Source of the DNA: CALGYY01 sp964585485 | GTDB taxonomy: Bacteria > Bacteroidota > Bacteroidia > Bacteroidales > CAIWKO01 | Direction of reading: 5' to 3' | Assembly: GCA_964585485.1 (NCBI GenBank) | Contig: CAZPDS010000117.1 | Span: 1 to 5,984 of the forward strand | Length of the DNA stretch: 5,984 nt | Shown here: positions 1 through 5,750 of the stretch, piece by piece | How positions within the stretch are numbered: position 1 is the first letter of the stretch | Layout of the letters: the number at the start of each line of letters is the position of its first letter | Program-made: the position numbers and the translations under genes | The notes under the pieces: generated by a model | Database searches by the model: none | Told to the model about the DNA's origin: nothing | What the model saw: the letters and a program-made list of their open reading frames with translations, nothing else

Positions 1-1881
1 TATAATGCTGGAGCGGCCCTGGATCATGCCCTGGTTAATGAGCTTTTTGAAAGGTTCCTGCTGGCACGCAAGGCCGAGGTCAAAGAGGAACTTGTTCCAG
101 AAGCGGGAATAGATGAGGTGGCCCGTAGCGTGTTCGGCACCGCCGATGTACAGGTCCACGTTTTCCCAGTAGGCGTTGGCTTCCTTGCTAAAGTAGGCGT
201 TGGTGTTGGCAGGATCCATGTAGCGCAGGTAATAGCCGCTACTTCCTGCAAAACCGGGCATGGTGTTGGTTTCGAGGGGATAGCCTTCGGGGGTGACCCA
301 ATTCTTAGCCCGTGCCAGCGGCGGTTCCCCGCTTTCGGTGGGCAGATACGCGTCCACTTCCGGGAGCTCCAGCGGCAAGTCTTTTTCGTCGAGGGTGTAG
401 GGCATACCATCACGGTAATACACGGGGAAAGGTTCGCCCCAGTAGCGTTGCCGGCTAAAGATGGCATCCCGCAGGCGAAAGTTGATTTTGCGCTCACCTA
501 ATCCGCGGGCTTCCACCTCGCTGATTACTTTCTGCATCGCTTCTTTTACCGGAAGGCCGTTCAGAAAATCCGAGTTCACCAGGGTGCCTTCTTTCTCGTC
601 GTATGAGGCTACACTGATGTCACCACCGGAAACGACTTCCTTTACGGGCAGCCCGAAGTGTTTCGCGAAAGCGTAATCCCGGCTGTCGTGTGCCGGAACG
701 GCCATTACAGCACCACTGCCGTAACCCGCCAGTACGTAGTCGCCCACCCATACCGGAACGTCCTCGCCGGTAAACGGATGTATGGCATAGGCCCCCGTGA
801 AGACCCCGGTGATGCGGTTTACTTCGGTCTGACGCTCCCGTTCAGTGCGGTTTTTGGCCTCCTGTACGTAAGCTTCTACCGCGGCTTTTTGTTCTGCTGT
901 GGTGATACGCTGTACATAGTCATGTTCGGGAGCCAGGGTCATATAGCTTACACCGAAAATGGTGTCGGGGCGGGTGGTGAAAACATGGATGGTAAGGTCA
1001 CTGTTTTTAACCTTGAAATTTATGGAAGCGCCTTCGGAGCGGCCGATCCAGTTGCGCTGAATTTCTTTCAGAGGCTCCGACCAATCAAGGGTATCCAGGT
1101 CCTTCAGCAAGCGGTCAGCGTAGGCCGTGATGCGGAGCAGCCATTGCTTCATCAGCTTGCGCTCCACAGGGTGCCCCCCACGTACAGAGTACCCTTCGCT
1201 TACTTCATCATTCGCCAGCACTGTGCCCAGGGCTGGGCACCAGTTCACGCTGGTGTCGGCCAGGTAGGCCAGGCGGTAGTTCATCAGCAGCGACTGCTGT
1301 TCTTTTTCACTAAAGGCCTTCCATTCGGCTGCAGAAAACGATTTATGAACCCCGGCGGCCGCATGAATGCCCTCACTGCCGTTTGTTTCAAACGCTGCTA
1401 TGAGTGTTTCAAGGGCTTCCGCCTTGTCGGTTTTGTGGTTGTACCAACTGTGAAACAAGCGGATGAAAACCCACTGCGTCCATTTGTAGTAGGCCGGATC
1501 GCAGGTGCGAACCTCCCGGTCCCAGTCGTACGAAAAGCCCAACAAGTCAAGTTGCTCGCGGTAACGCCGGATGTTGGTTTCCGTGGTTAGGGCCGGGTGC
1601 TGACCTGTCTGTATGGCATACTGTTCCGCCGGTAAACCAAAGGCATCGTAACCCATGGGGTGCAAAACGTTAAAGCCTTTTAGCTTCTTGTAACGTGAGT
1701 AAATGTCGGACGCGATATACCCCAGTGGATGGCCCACGTGCAGACCCGCCCCCGAAGGGTAGGGAAACATGTCCAACACGTAGAACTTAGGTATCGTTGT
1801 ATCTTCGCTGGTTTTATAAATTTGGTGCTCGCTCCAGTAGCGGCGCCATTTCGCTTCAATTTCATTAAAATTATAATCCAT
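1..1881 (-). CDS. leuS: Leucyl-tRNA synthetase, N-terminal two thirds (3' end off the window)
   Basis: This class I aminoacyl-tRNA synthetase charges tRNA-Leu with leucine in the cytoplasm and edits misacylated product. The minus frame is open from the ATG at 1881 to base 1, giving 627 codons; family members run roughly 860-950 residues, so about a third is missing. Visible landmarks: the HIGH-type motif HVGH at residues 48-51 inside DMFPYPSGAGLHVGHP; the CP1 editing domain with the threonine-rich TTRPDT at 302-307 and GSGAVMAVPAHDSRD at 388-402, where D402 by motif alignment matches the editing aspartate (E. coli D345); SRQRYWGEPFPV at 476-487; and GGAEHATGHLIYSRFW at 580-595, part of the catalytic core. 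The KMSKS loop lies beyond the edge. The usual first zinc-binding insertion (around 214-247) keeps only C215. The start is chosen because MDYNFNEIEAKWRRYW is a typical LeuRS N-terminus and no earlier start is plausible. The gene is divergent from its neighbour. Identification is firm. Confidence 0.98.
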   Translation of the reverse strand, partial: MDYNFNEIEAKWRRYWSEHQIYKTSEDTTIPKFYVLDMFPYPSGAGLHVGHPLGYIASDIYSRYKKLKGFNVLHPMGYDAFGLPAEQYAIQTGQHPALTTETNIRRYREQLDLLGFSYDWDREVRTCDPAYYKWTQWVFIRLFHSWYNHKTDKAEALETLIAAFETNGSEGIHAAAGVHKSFSAAEWKAFSEKEQQSLLMNYRLAYLADTSVNWCPALGTVLANDEVSEGYSVRGGHPVERKLMKQWLLRITAYADRLLKDLDTLDWSEPLKEIQRNWIGRSEGASINFKVKNSDLTIHVFTTRPDTIFGVSYMTLAPEHDYVQRITTAEQKAAVEAYVQEAKNRTERERQTEVNRITGVFTGAYAIHPFTGEDVPVWVGDYVLAGYGSGAVMAVPAHDSRDYAFAKHFGLPVKEVVSGGDISVASYDEKEGTLVNSDFLNGLPVKEAMQKVISEVEARGLGERKINFRLRDAIFSRQRYWGEPFPVYYRDGMPYTLDEKDLPLELPEVDAYLPTESGEPPLARAKNWVTPEGYPLETNTMPGFAGSSGYYLRYMDPANTNAYFSKEANAYWENVDLYIGGAEHATGHLIYSRFWNKFLFDLGLACQQEPFKKLINQGMIQGRSSII

Positions 1882-1901
1882 CGCAAAAATTTTTCTGTTT
1901 A

Positions 1902-1932
1902 GCTTTCGTTGAAAAGCGAACCCGTTACGGGT
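1902..1932 (-). promoter_or_regulatory. leuS leader with two small hairpins and a 3-codon ORF
   Basis: The predicted leuS 5' leader contains two inverted repeats. One is GCTTT/AAAGC (1902-1906 with 1913-1917, 6-base loop). The other is ACCCG/CGGGT (1920-1924 with 1928-1932, 3-base loop). On the minus strand a minimal ORF ATG-TAC-CCG-TAA (Met-Tyr-Pro, 1936 to 1925) overlaps the second hairpin, and its stop codon fills the loop. There is no leucine codon in it, no T-rich terminator tract after the stems, and no T-box motif that I recognise. A regulatory role is conjecture; stems this short can arise by chance. Confidence 0.25.
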
Positions 1933-1946
1933 ACATCGCAAACCTG

Positions 1947-1954
1947 CAAAATTA
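1947..1954 (-). promoter_or_regulatory. Probable leuS promoter, -7 element
   Basis: Read on the minus strand, this is TAATTTTG, a perfect match to the Bacteroidota -7 consensus TAnnTTTG. It lies 65 bases before the leuS start codon and predicts a transcript start near 1940. I see no good TTTG or TTG -33 element 19-21 bases further upstream, so the promoter may be weak or activator-dependent. The match is seen directly; function is inferred. Confidence 0.5.
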
Positions 1955-1986
1955 AGTATTCTTTTCGTGAGAGCACCCCACGGCCT

Positions 1987-2006
1987 GGGCTTTTTATCGG
2001 AAGCCC
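1987..2006. repeat. Inverted repeat in the divergent leuS / GldM-like intergenic region
   Basis: GGGCTT (1987-1992) and AAGCCC (2001-2006) form a perfect 6-base inverted repeat around an 8-base spacer. It sits between the two predicted divergent promoters and upstream of both transcript starts. No T-run follows on either strand, so it does not look like a terminator. It could be a protein-binding site or simple chance. Confidence 0.3.
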
Positions 2007-2025
2007 TGATGTTCAAAAAATATAC

Positions 2026-2033
2026 TATCTTAG
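2026..2033 (+). promoter_or_regulatory. Possible promoter of the GldM-like gene, imperfect -7 element
   Basis: TATCTTAG differs at one position from TAnnTTTG and ends 21 bases before the ATG at 2055. A transcript start near 2040 would leave a leader of about 15 bases. The segment from the -7 region to the start codon is A/T-rich, and no Shine-Dalgarno sequence precedes the ATG, as is normal for Bacteroidota. No convincing -33 element is visible. Confidence 0.35.
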
Positions 2034-2054
2034 CCAAAAAAATACATCATTCAT

Positions 2055-2711
2055 ATGAAAAGGTTCTTTGTTCTCATTTCACTGCTTGCAGGGATCACGT
2101 CCCTTGCTTATGCGCAACCGCGCCCGGTGGTGGCGTCTGATATCATGAATGTGCTGTACGCCGGCATCGACAACCCAATCTCAGTGGCTGTACCAGGTCA
2201 GCTTACAGAAAATATGCAGATCAACTGTGCCACCGCCACCGTGGTAAAGAAGGACGATATTCATTTTACCGTGTGTCCGGCGGAAGGCGCCAGGCAAGCT
2301 GATCTTCACCTGTTCTCCTTAAAAGGAACAGATACGGTACATCTGGGCCAGGTGTTTTTTAAGGTTATCCCCGGACCTGAACCCTTGCTGTTGCTGGGAG
2401 GCACGGTATTAAAGGAGGACGAAACCCCGATGCTGAAAGGCGTGCTGATTTCTACCCCGGTGCTCATGATGAAGTATCCCGAAAGTTTCCCGCTGCAGCT
2501 TCAGGCTCCGCTGGTGGTGAGCTATGATGTGATCTTCCCCGACAATCCGGACGGCCCTACGGTGCATGTGAATGGATCGCGCATGAACGAAGAGGCACTG
2601 AAACAGGTGAAAGCCGCTGCACCGGGTAACAAAATCATCTTCTCGGATATTAAAATGAGCCTGCAGGGCCGGATACGCATCCTGGGCAGTTACATTGTGG
2701 TGTTGAAGTAG
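2055..2711 (+). CDS. Exported stand-alone GldM C-terminal domain protein
   Basis: This 218-residue protein begins with a type I signal peptide: a basic MKR start, a hydrophobic stretch at residues 4-18, and likely cleavage after AYA-20, leaving Q21 at the new N-terminus. There is no lipobox cysteine, so the product should be soluble in the periplasm or beyond. The mature part resembles the two C-terminal domains of GldM, the periplasmic shaft subunit of the gliding/type IX secretion motor. The third-domain signature MNVLYAGIDNP is at 31-41, followed by AVPG at 45-48. The fourth-domain signature runs from PTVHVNG (168-174) to NKIIFSDIKMSLQGRIRILG (192-211) and a beta-strand tail IVVLK. Full GldM is about 500 residues with an N-terminal membrane helix that binds GldL; both that helix and the first two periplasmic domains are absent. 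C58 and C74 could form a disulfide. No gldK, gldL or gldN lies beside it. Family membership is fairly secure; function is unknown. Confidence 0.82.
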   Translation: MKRFFVLISLLAGITSLAYAQPRPVVASDIMNVLYAGIDNPISVAVPGQLTENMQINCATATVVKKDDIHFTVCPAEGARQADLHLFSLKGTDTVHLGQVFFKVIPGPEPLLLLGGTVLKEDETPMLKGVLISTPVLMMKYPESFPLQLQAPLVVSYDVIFPDNPDGPTVHVNGSRMNEEALKQVKAAAPGNKIIFSDIKMSLQGRIRILGSYIVVLK

Positions 2712-2753
2712 CCCTTCGTACCCCGCCCATCGGTCGGCCTTTTCGTTAAATTA

Positions 2754-2784
2754 TCTGCCGTTCGTGCGGAAATGATTATTTTTG
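2754..2784 (+). promoter_or_regulatory. ftsX promoter (TCTG - 19 bases - TATTTTTG)
   Basis: A perfect Bacteroidota -7 element, TATTTTTG (2777-2784), is preceded at a 19-base spacing by TCTG (2754-2757), one base off the TTTG -33 element. The expected transcript start is near 2790, leaving a leader of only about 10 bases before the ftsX ATG at 2801. This suggests ftsX is transcribed independently of the GldM-like gene upstream. Confidence 0.6.
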
Positions 2785-2791
2785 CCGTTCG
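2756..2791 (+). repeat. 9-base direct repeat TGCCGTTCG flanking the ftsX -7 element
   Basis: TGCCGTTCG occurs exactly at 2756-2764 and again at 2783-2791, a 27-base period. The first copy touches the -33 element. The second overlaps the end of the -7 element and the predicted transcript start. This placement would suit a repressor operator, but no regulator is known from the window and the repeat could be coincidental. Confidence 0.4.
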
Positions 2792-2800
2792 GTTACACCT

Positions 2801-3685
2801 ATGGCGCACAAACACGAACAATACGACAGCCACCGGCTGAAAAGTTCCTACCTGACAACCATCGTTAGCATTACCCTGGTGCTGTTTAGCATTGGTGTGG
2901 TGGGATTGCTGGTGCTGCATACTAAAAAGTTATCCGATTACGTCATGGAAAACATTGGCTTTTCCGTGATCATGAATAAGGACGTGAACGAAGCCGATGT
3001 ACTCCGGCTTCAGAAAAAACTCGACGCCTTGCCATACGTGAAAACCACTGAATTCATCAGCGAAGATAAAGCCGCGGAAATTTTTCAGGCAGAATTGGGT
3101 GAAGACTTCGTTCAGTTTATTGGATACAATCCACTGCACACAACCATCGAAGTGCACCTGAAAGCAGAATACGCGAACCCGGAACAATTTGATGCCATCG
3201 AGAAAGACCTGATGGGTAACGAACAGGTGAAAGAAGTGTCGTACCAGAAGAGCCTGGTGGAACTGGTGAATGACAATGTGCGAAAGATCTCCCTGGTGAT
3301 CCTTGCCTTTAGTCTGCTGCTCATTCTCATCGCCGTGGCCCTGATCAACAACACCATCCGACTTTCCGTTTACAGCAAGCGCTTTTTGATAAAATCCATG
3401 CAGTTGGTGGGCGCTACGGGTGGCTTTATACGCCGGCCCTTTATCCGTACAGAGGTTGTGCACGGACTGATAGCCGCTATTCTGGCCAACGGTATGCTGG
3501 TGGGCGTGATTTATCTGGCCCGGCGCGAGATTCCGGAAATTGTCAGCCTGCAGTCGGCCGATCTGTTTGCCTTCCTCTTTTTATTTGTGATTGTAACCGG
3601 CGTGTTGCTCACCTGGCTTTCGGCTTTCTTTGCCGTGCGGCGTTTCCTGAAAGCCCGGATGGACGATTTATATTTTCAGTACTGA
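2801..3685 (+). CDS. ftsX: Cell division protein FtsX (ABC-type permease)
   Basis: FtsX is the inner-membrane partner of the ATPase FtsE. The complex works at the division site and, in the species studied, controls peptidoglycan hydrolases through its periplasmic loop. The protein has 294 residues, normal for the family. It shows the FtsX layout: a short cytoplasmic N-terminus, one membrane helix at about 18-40, a large extracytoplasmic domain at about 41-163, then three helices at about 164-184, 219-240 and 254-279. The cytoplasmic segment IKSMQLVGATGGFIRRPFI (197-215) is the conserved coupling motif of the FtsX/MacB permease family. In the extracytoplasmic domain, LPYVKTTEFISEDKAAEIF (77-95) is typical. 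The start at 2801 is the only sensible ATG and lies just after a promoter. ftsE is not adjacent, so this would be an unlinked pair. The gene begins a run of envelope genes continuing with DUF3098 and uppP. Confidence 0.95.
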   Translation: MAHKHEQYDSHRLKSSYLTTIVSITLVLFSIGVVGLLVLHTKKLSDYVMENIGFSVIMNKDVNEADVLRLQKKLDALPYVKTTEFISEDKAAEIFQAELGEDFVQFIGYNPLHTTIEVHLKAEYANPEQFDAIEKDLMGNEQVKEVSYQKSLVELVNDNVRKISLVILAFSLLLILIAVALINNTIRLSVYSKRFLIKSMQLVGATGGFIRRPFIRTEVVHGLIAAILANGMLVGVIYLARREIPEIVSLQSADLFAFLFLFVIVTGVLLTWLSAFFAVRRFLKARMDDLYFQY

Positions 3686-3745
3686 TCCGAAAGTCGGGCC
3701 ATCCTGTCAACCCACCGCTCAGGTTCATCATGTTGGAAAATTATT

Positions 3746-3753
3746 TACTTTTG
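3746..3753 (+). promoter_or_regulatory. Promoter of the DUF3098-uppP-truB unit, -7 element
   Basis: TACTTTTG matches TAnnTTTG exactly and lies 37 bases before the ATG at 3791, so the transcript should start near 3760. The best upstream partner is TTCA at 3724-3727 with an 18-base spacer, a weak -33 element. The 105-base gap after ftsX contains no terminator-like hairpin, so read-through from ftsX is also possible. Confidence 0.5.
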
Positions 3754-3790
3754 CAGGGCATGTTTTCCCGTAATCTAGAATAGACACTAT

Positions 3791-4153
3791 ATGGCAACAA
3801 AGAAAAAACCGGTTCCGGCCTTAAAAAAGCAACAGCTTTCCGAAAAAAAGACGATCGAGCAGGCTCCGCAGTCAGTTTCAAAACCTGCAACCGGCACTGG
3901 TTACAAGCCCAAAGCCTCGGCCACTCCGGCCAAACTGGATTTTGCTTTCGGAAAAATCAACTACCTCCTTATGATTGCCGGTCTGGTGGTGATGTCCATC
4001 GGATTTATCCTCATGATCGGCGGTGGAAGCGAAGATCCCAAGGTTTTTAACGAAGCCATTTTTAGCACACAGCGCCTTACGGTAGCGCCCATCCTTGTAC
4101 TCCTGGGTTTTGCCGTGGAGATCGTCGCGATTTTGAAAAAGCCCGCCAAATAG
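3791..4153 (+). CDS. DUF3098 family small membrane protein
   Basis: This 120-residue protein has a lysine-, alanine- and proline-rich N-terminal tail (1-49) that looks disordered and strongly basic. A compact domain with two membrane helices follows, at about 57-77 and 97-115. The helices enclose a short loop, GGGSEDPKVFNEAIFSTQRLT (77-97). The pattern FAFGKINYLL, then IGFILMIGGGSEDP, then FN.AIFS..R.T.API matches what I know of DUF3098, a family found mainly in Bacteroidota and without an assigned function. By the positive-inside rule, the basic tail and the KKPAK end should be cytoplasmic, with the loop outside. The stop is only 3 bases before the uppP start, so the two are surely co-transcribed. 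With ftsX before it, this hints at a role in envelope growth or division, which is inference only. An in-frame stop at 3776-3778 limits upstream extension; no Shine-Dalgarno sequence precedes the ATG. Confidence 0.88.
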   Translation: MATKKKPVPALKKQQLSEKKTIEQAPQSVSKPATGTGYKPKASATPAKLDFAFGKINYLLMIAGLVVMSIGFILMIGGGSEDPKVFNEAIFSTQRLTVAPILVLLGFAVEIVAILKKPAK

Positions 4154-4156
4154 CCC

Positions 4157-4963
4157 ATGTCGTTTCTACAGGCCATCATCATCGCCATCGTGGAAGGCAT
4201 CACGGAATTTCTTCCGGTGTCGTCCACGGGGCACATGATTATTACGCAATCCCTGCTGGGACTTAAATCGGACGAATTTGTCAAATTGTTTGTGATTAAC
4301 ATTCAATTTGGCGCCATACTGTCGGTGCTCGTGCTCTACTGGAAGCAATTCTTCCAGACCATGAAATTCTACTACAAACTTTTTATAGCCTTTATTCCGG
4401 CCGCTGTCTTCGGCTTTCTTCTGAGCGATGTGATAGATCAGATGCTGGAGCGGGTCTGGGTGGTGGCCGCAGCCCTGCTGGCGGGCGGCGTTGTACTCTT
4501 ATTTGTGGATCGCTGGTTCAATAAATCCCACGATGAGGAGCGGGAGCCGTCCTATAAGAACGCTTTTATTATTGGTCTCTTCCAGTGCATTGCCATGATT
4601 CCGGGGGTTTCCCGTTCGGCTGCCACCATTATTGGTGGAATGGCGCAGAAGCTTACGCGCAAAAAAGCCGCTGAATTTTCCTTTTTTCTGGCCGTGCCTA
4701 CCATGCTGGCTGCTACCGGCTGGAAGCTACTCTCTTCCTACGAAGTGGTTTTTTTTAATCCGGACCAAAGCCTTAATACGAACAATTTGTGGCTGCTCCT
4801 TACGGGAAACGTGGTGGCCTTCGTTGTGGCCATGCTGGCCATTAAAGGATTCATAAGTTTTTTGACCCGCTACGGATTCAAAGTCTTTGGCTACTACCGC
4901 ATCGCGCTGGGCCTGGTTATTCTGATACTGCTGGCCTGTGGGTATAACCTCCAAATTGTGTAA
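4157..4963 (+). CDS. uppP: Undecaprenyl-diphosphate phosphatase UppP (BacA)
   Basis: UppP is an integral membrane phosphatase that converts undecaprenyl pyrophosphate to undecaprenyl phosphate, recycling the lipid carrier for peptidoglycan and surface polysaccharides; overexpression gives bacitracin resistance in E. coli. The protein has 268 residues, the usual length, and is hydrophobic throughout. Both catalytic signatures are intact: EGITEFLPVSSTGHM (13-27), with E13, E17, S22, S23 and H26 matching E. coli E17, E21, S26, S27 and H30; and PGVSRSAATI (149-158), with S152 and R153 matching S173 and R174. The family motif EFSFFLAVPTM is at 173-183. A short charged loop, NKSHDEEREPSYK (122-134), separates the two halves. 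The start lies 3 bases after the DUF3098 stop, and the stop overlaps truB, so it is the middle gene of a tight operon. Confidence 0.97.
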   Translation: MSFLQAIIIAIVEGITEFLPVSSTGHMIITQSLLGLKSDEFVKLFVINIQFGAILSVLVLYWKQFFQTMKFYYKLFIAFIPAAVFGFLLSDVIDQMLERVWVVAAALLAGGVVLLFVDRWFNKSHDEEREPSYKNAFIIGLFQCIAMIPGVSRSAATIIGGMAQKLTRKKAAEFSFFLAVPTMLAATGWKLLSSYEVVFFNPDQSLNTNNLWLLLTGNVVAFVVAMLAIKGFISFLTRYGFKVFGYYRIALGLVILILLACGYNLQIV

Positions 4964-5661
4964 TGATGTATAATGATTTCCGGGAAGGCGAGGTTATTCT
5001 CATCAATAAACCTTATCGCTGGACCAGTTTTGATGTGGTGAACAAAGTTCGGTCGGTGCTGAAGTACCGACTGAAGCTGGGGAATGTGAAAACCGGGCAC
5101 GCCGGTACCCTCGATCCCCTGGCCACGGGTCTGCTGATCATTTGCACCGGGAAATTCACTAAGCGCATCGACGAGTTTCAGGGACAGGAAAAGGAGTACA
5201 CCGGAACCTTTATGTTGGGATCCACCACGCCCTCTTTTGATTTGGAGACAGAGGTGGTGGCCTCCGGAGATTATACCCGGGTAAGTCGGCCGATGGCCGA
5301 AGAAGCTGCACGGAAGCTCACCGGGGTGTATCCGCAGATTCCTCCGGTATACTCGGCCCGGCAGATTGACGGTACCCGGGCTTATCGTCTGGCCCGGGGT
5401 GGCCAGGAGGTGAAAATGGAAGCCCGCGAAGTGGAGGTGTCTACGCGACTGGAGCCACCGGCCGTAGATTTCCGCATTGTTTGCAGCAAGGGAACCTACA
5501 TTCGCTCCATGGCCCGTGATTTTGGTGATTTGCTTGGCTGCGGGGCCCACCTTTCGGCTTTATGCCGCACTCGTATTGGAAGCTTTACCCTGGCTGGGGC
5601 CTGCTCTCCCGATGAGTTTGAAAAAGTGGCCCTCGAACACTTTCAAAAAGGCGACGAGTAA
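4963..5661 (+). CDS. truB: tRNA pseudouridine(55) synthase TruB
   Basis: TruB isomerises U55 in the T-loop of most tRNAs to pseudouridine and also acts as a tRNA folding chaperone. The 232-residue protein has the catalytic motif KTGHAGTLDPLATGLLI (43-59) with D51 as the nucleophile, EKEYTGTFMLGSTTPSFDLET (77-97) with the conserved Y79, QIPPVYSARQIDG (125-137), and CSKGTYIRSMARDFGDLLG (174-192). It ends soon after RTRIGSFTL, so it lacks the C-terminal PUA domain found in the 314-residue E. coli enzyme; short TruB proteins of this kind are usual in Bacteroidota. The start is taken at the first of two consecutive ATG codons (4963 and 4966). The first shares its A with the uppP stop (TAATG), which suggests translational coupling; the second cannot be excluded. 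Its tie to uppP seems positional rather than metabolic. Confidence 0.97.
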   Translation: MMYNDFREGEVILINKPYRWTSFDVVNKVRSVLKYRLKLGNVKTGHAGTLDPLATGLLIICTGKFTKRIDEFQGQEKEYTGTFMLGSTTPSFDLETEVVASGDYTRVSRPMAEEAARKLTGVYPQIPPVYSARQIDGTRAYRLARGGQEVKMEAREVEVSTRLEPPAVDFRIVCSKGTYIRSMARDFGDLLGCGAHLSALCRTRIGSFTLAGACSPDEFEKVALEHFQKGDE

Positions 5662-5702
5662 TAGGCACTACCGGCCCTTCCTTGTTTTTGTGAAAATAAA
5701 TG

Positions 5703-5717
5703 TAGCCGGCTTGGCTA
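5703..5717. repeat. Short hairpin between truB and recJ
   Basis: TAGCC (5703-5707) and GGCTA (5713-5717) form a perfect 5-base stem with a 5-base loop about 40 bases after the truB stop. No T-run follows on the plus strand, so it is not a convincing intrinsic terminator. It is the only terminator candidate in this 89-base gap. Confidence 0.25.
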
Positions 5718-5724
5718 AAATCAC

Positions 5725-5732
5725 TAATTTTA
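5725..5732 (+). promoter_or_regulatory. Possible recJ promoter, imperfect -7 element
   Basis: TAATTTTA departs from TAnnTTTG only at the final base and ends 18 bases before the recJ ATG. It would give a leader of about 10 bases, much like the ftsX promoter. No clear -33 element is visible. Read-through from the uppP-truB unit is an alternative. Confidence 0.35.
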
Positions 5733-5750
5733 CAGGCTAATCAAGAAAGT

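Noticed and set aside
118..501. 127-codon plus-strand and 157-codon minus-strand open frames within leuS
   Set aside because: Both lie wholly inside the leuS coding region in other frames and have no recognisable features or plausible start context.
658..1590. Long open frame of 310 codons on the plus strand
   Set aside because: It is antisense to leuS, whose minus-strand frame carries all the LeuRS signatures through this region. The plus-strand translation shows no recognisable domain.
1987..2006. Inverted repeat as an intrinsic terminator
   Set aside because: It lies between two divergent genes where no transcript should end, and no T-run follows the stem on either strand.
2712..2800. 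Terminator after the GldM-like gene
   Set aside because: I looked for a GC stem followed by a T-run. The only T-run (TTTTCG near 2740-2745) is preceded by no stem better than three base pairs.
2930..3463. 177-codon minus-strand open frame
   Set aside because: It is an antisense shadow of ftsX. The histidine- and glutamine-rich translation is typical of reverse-complemented coding sequence.
4894..5550. 218-codon minus-strand open frame
   Set aside because: It is antisense to the end of uppP and most of truB, which has intact catalytic motifs on the plus strand.
5662..5750. Small RNA or riboswitch between truB and recJ
   Set aside because: The 89-base gap holds one 5-base-pair hairpin and promoter-like sequence, with no recognised riboswitch core.
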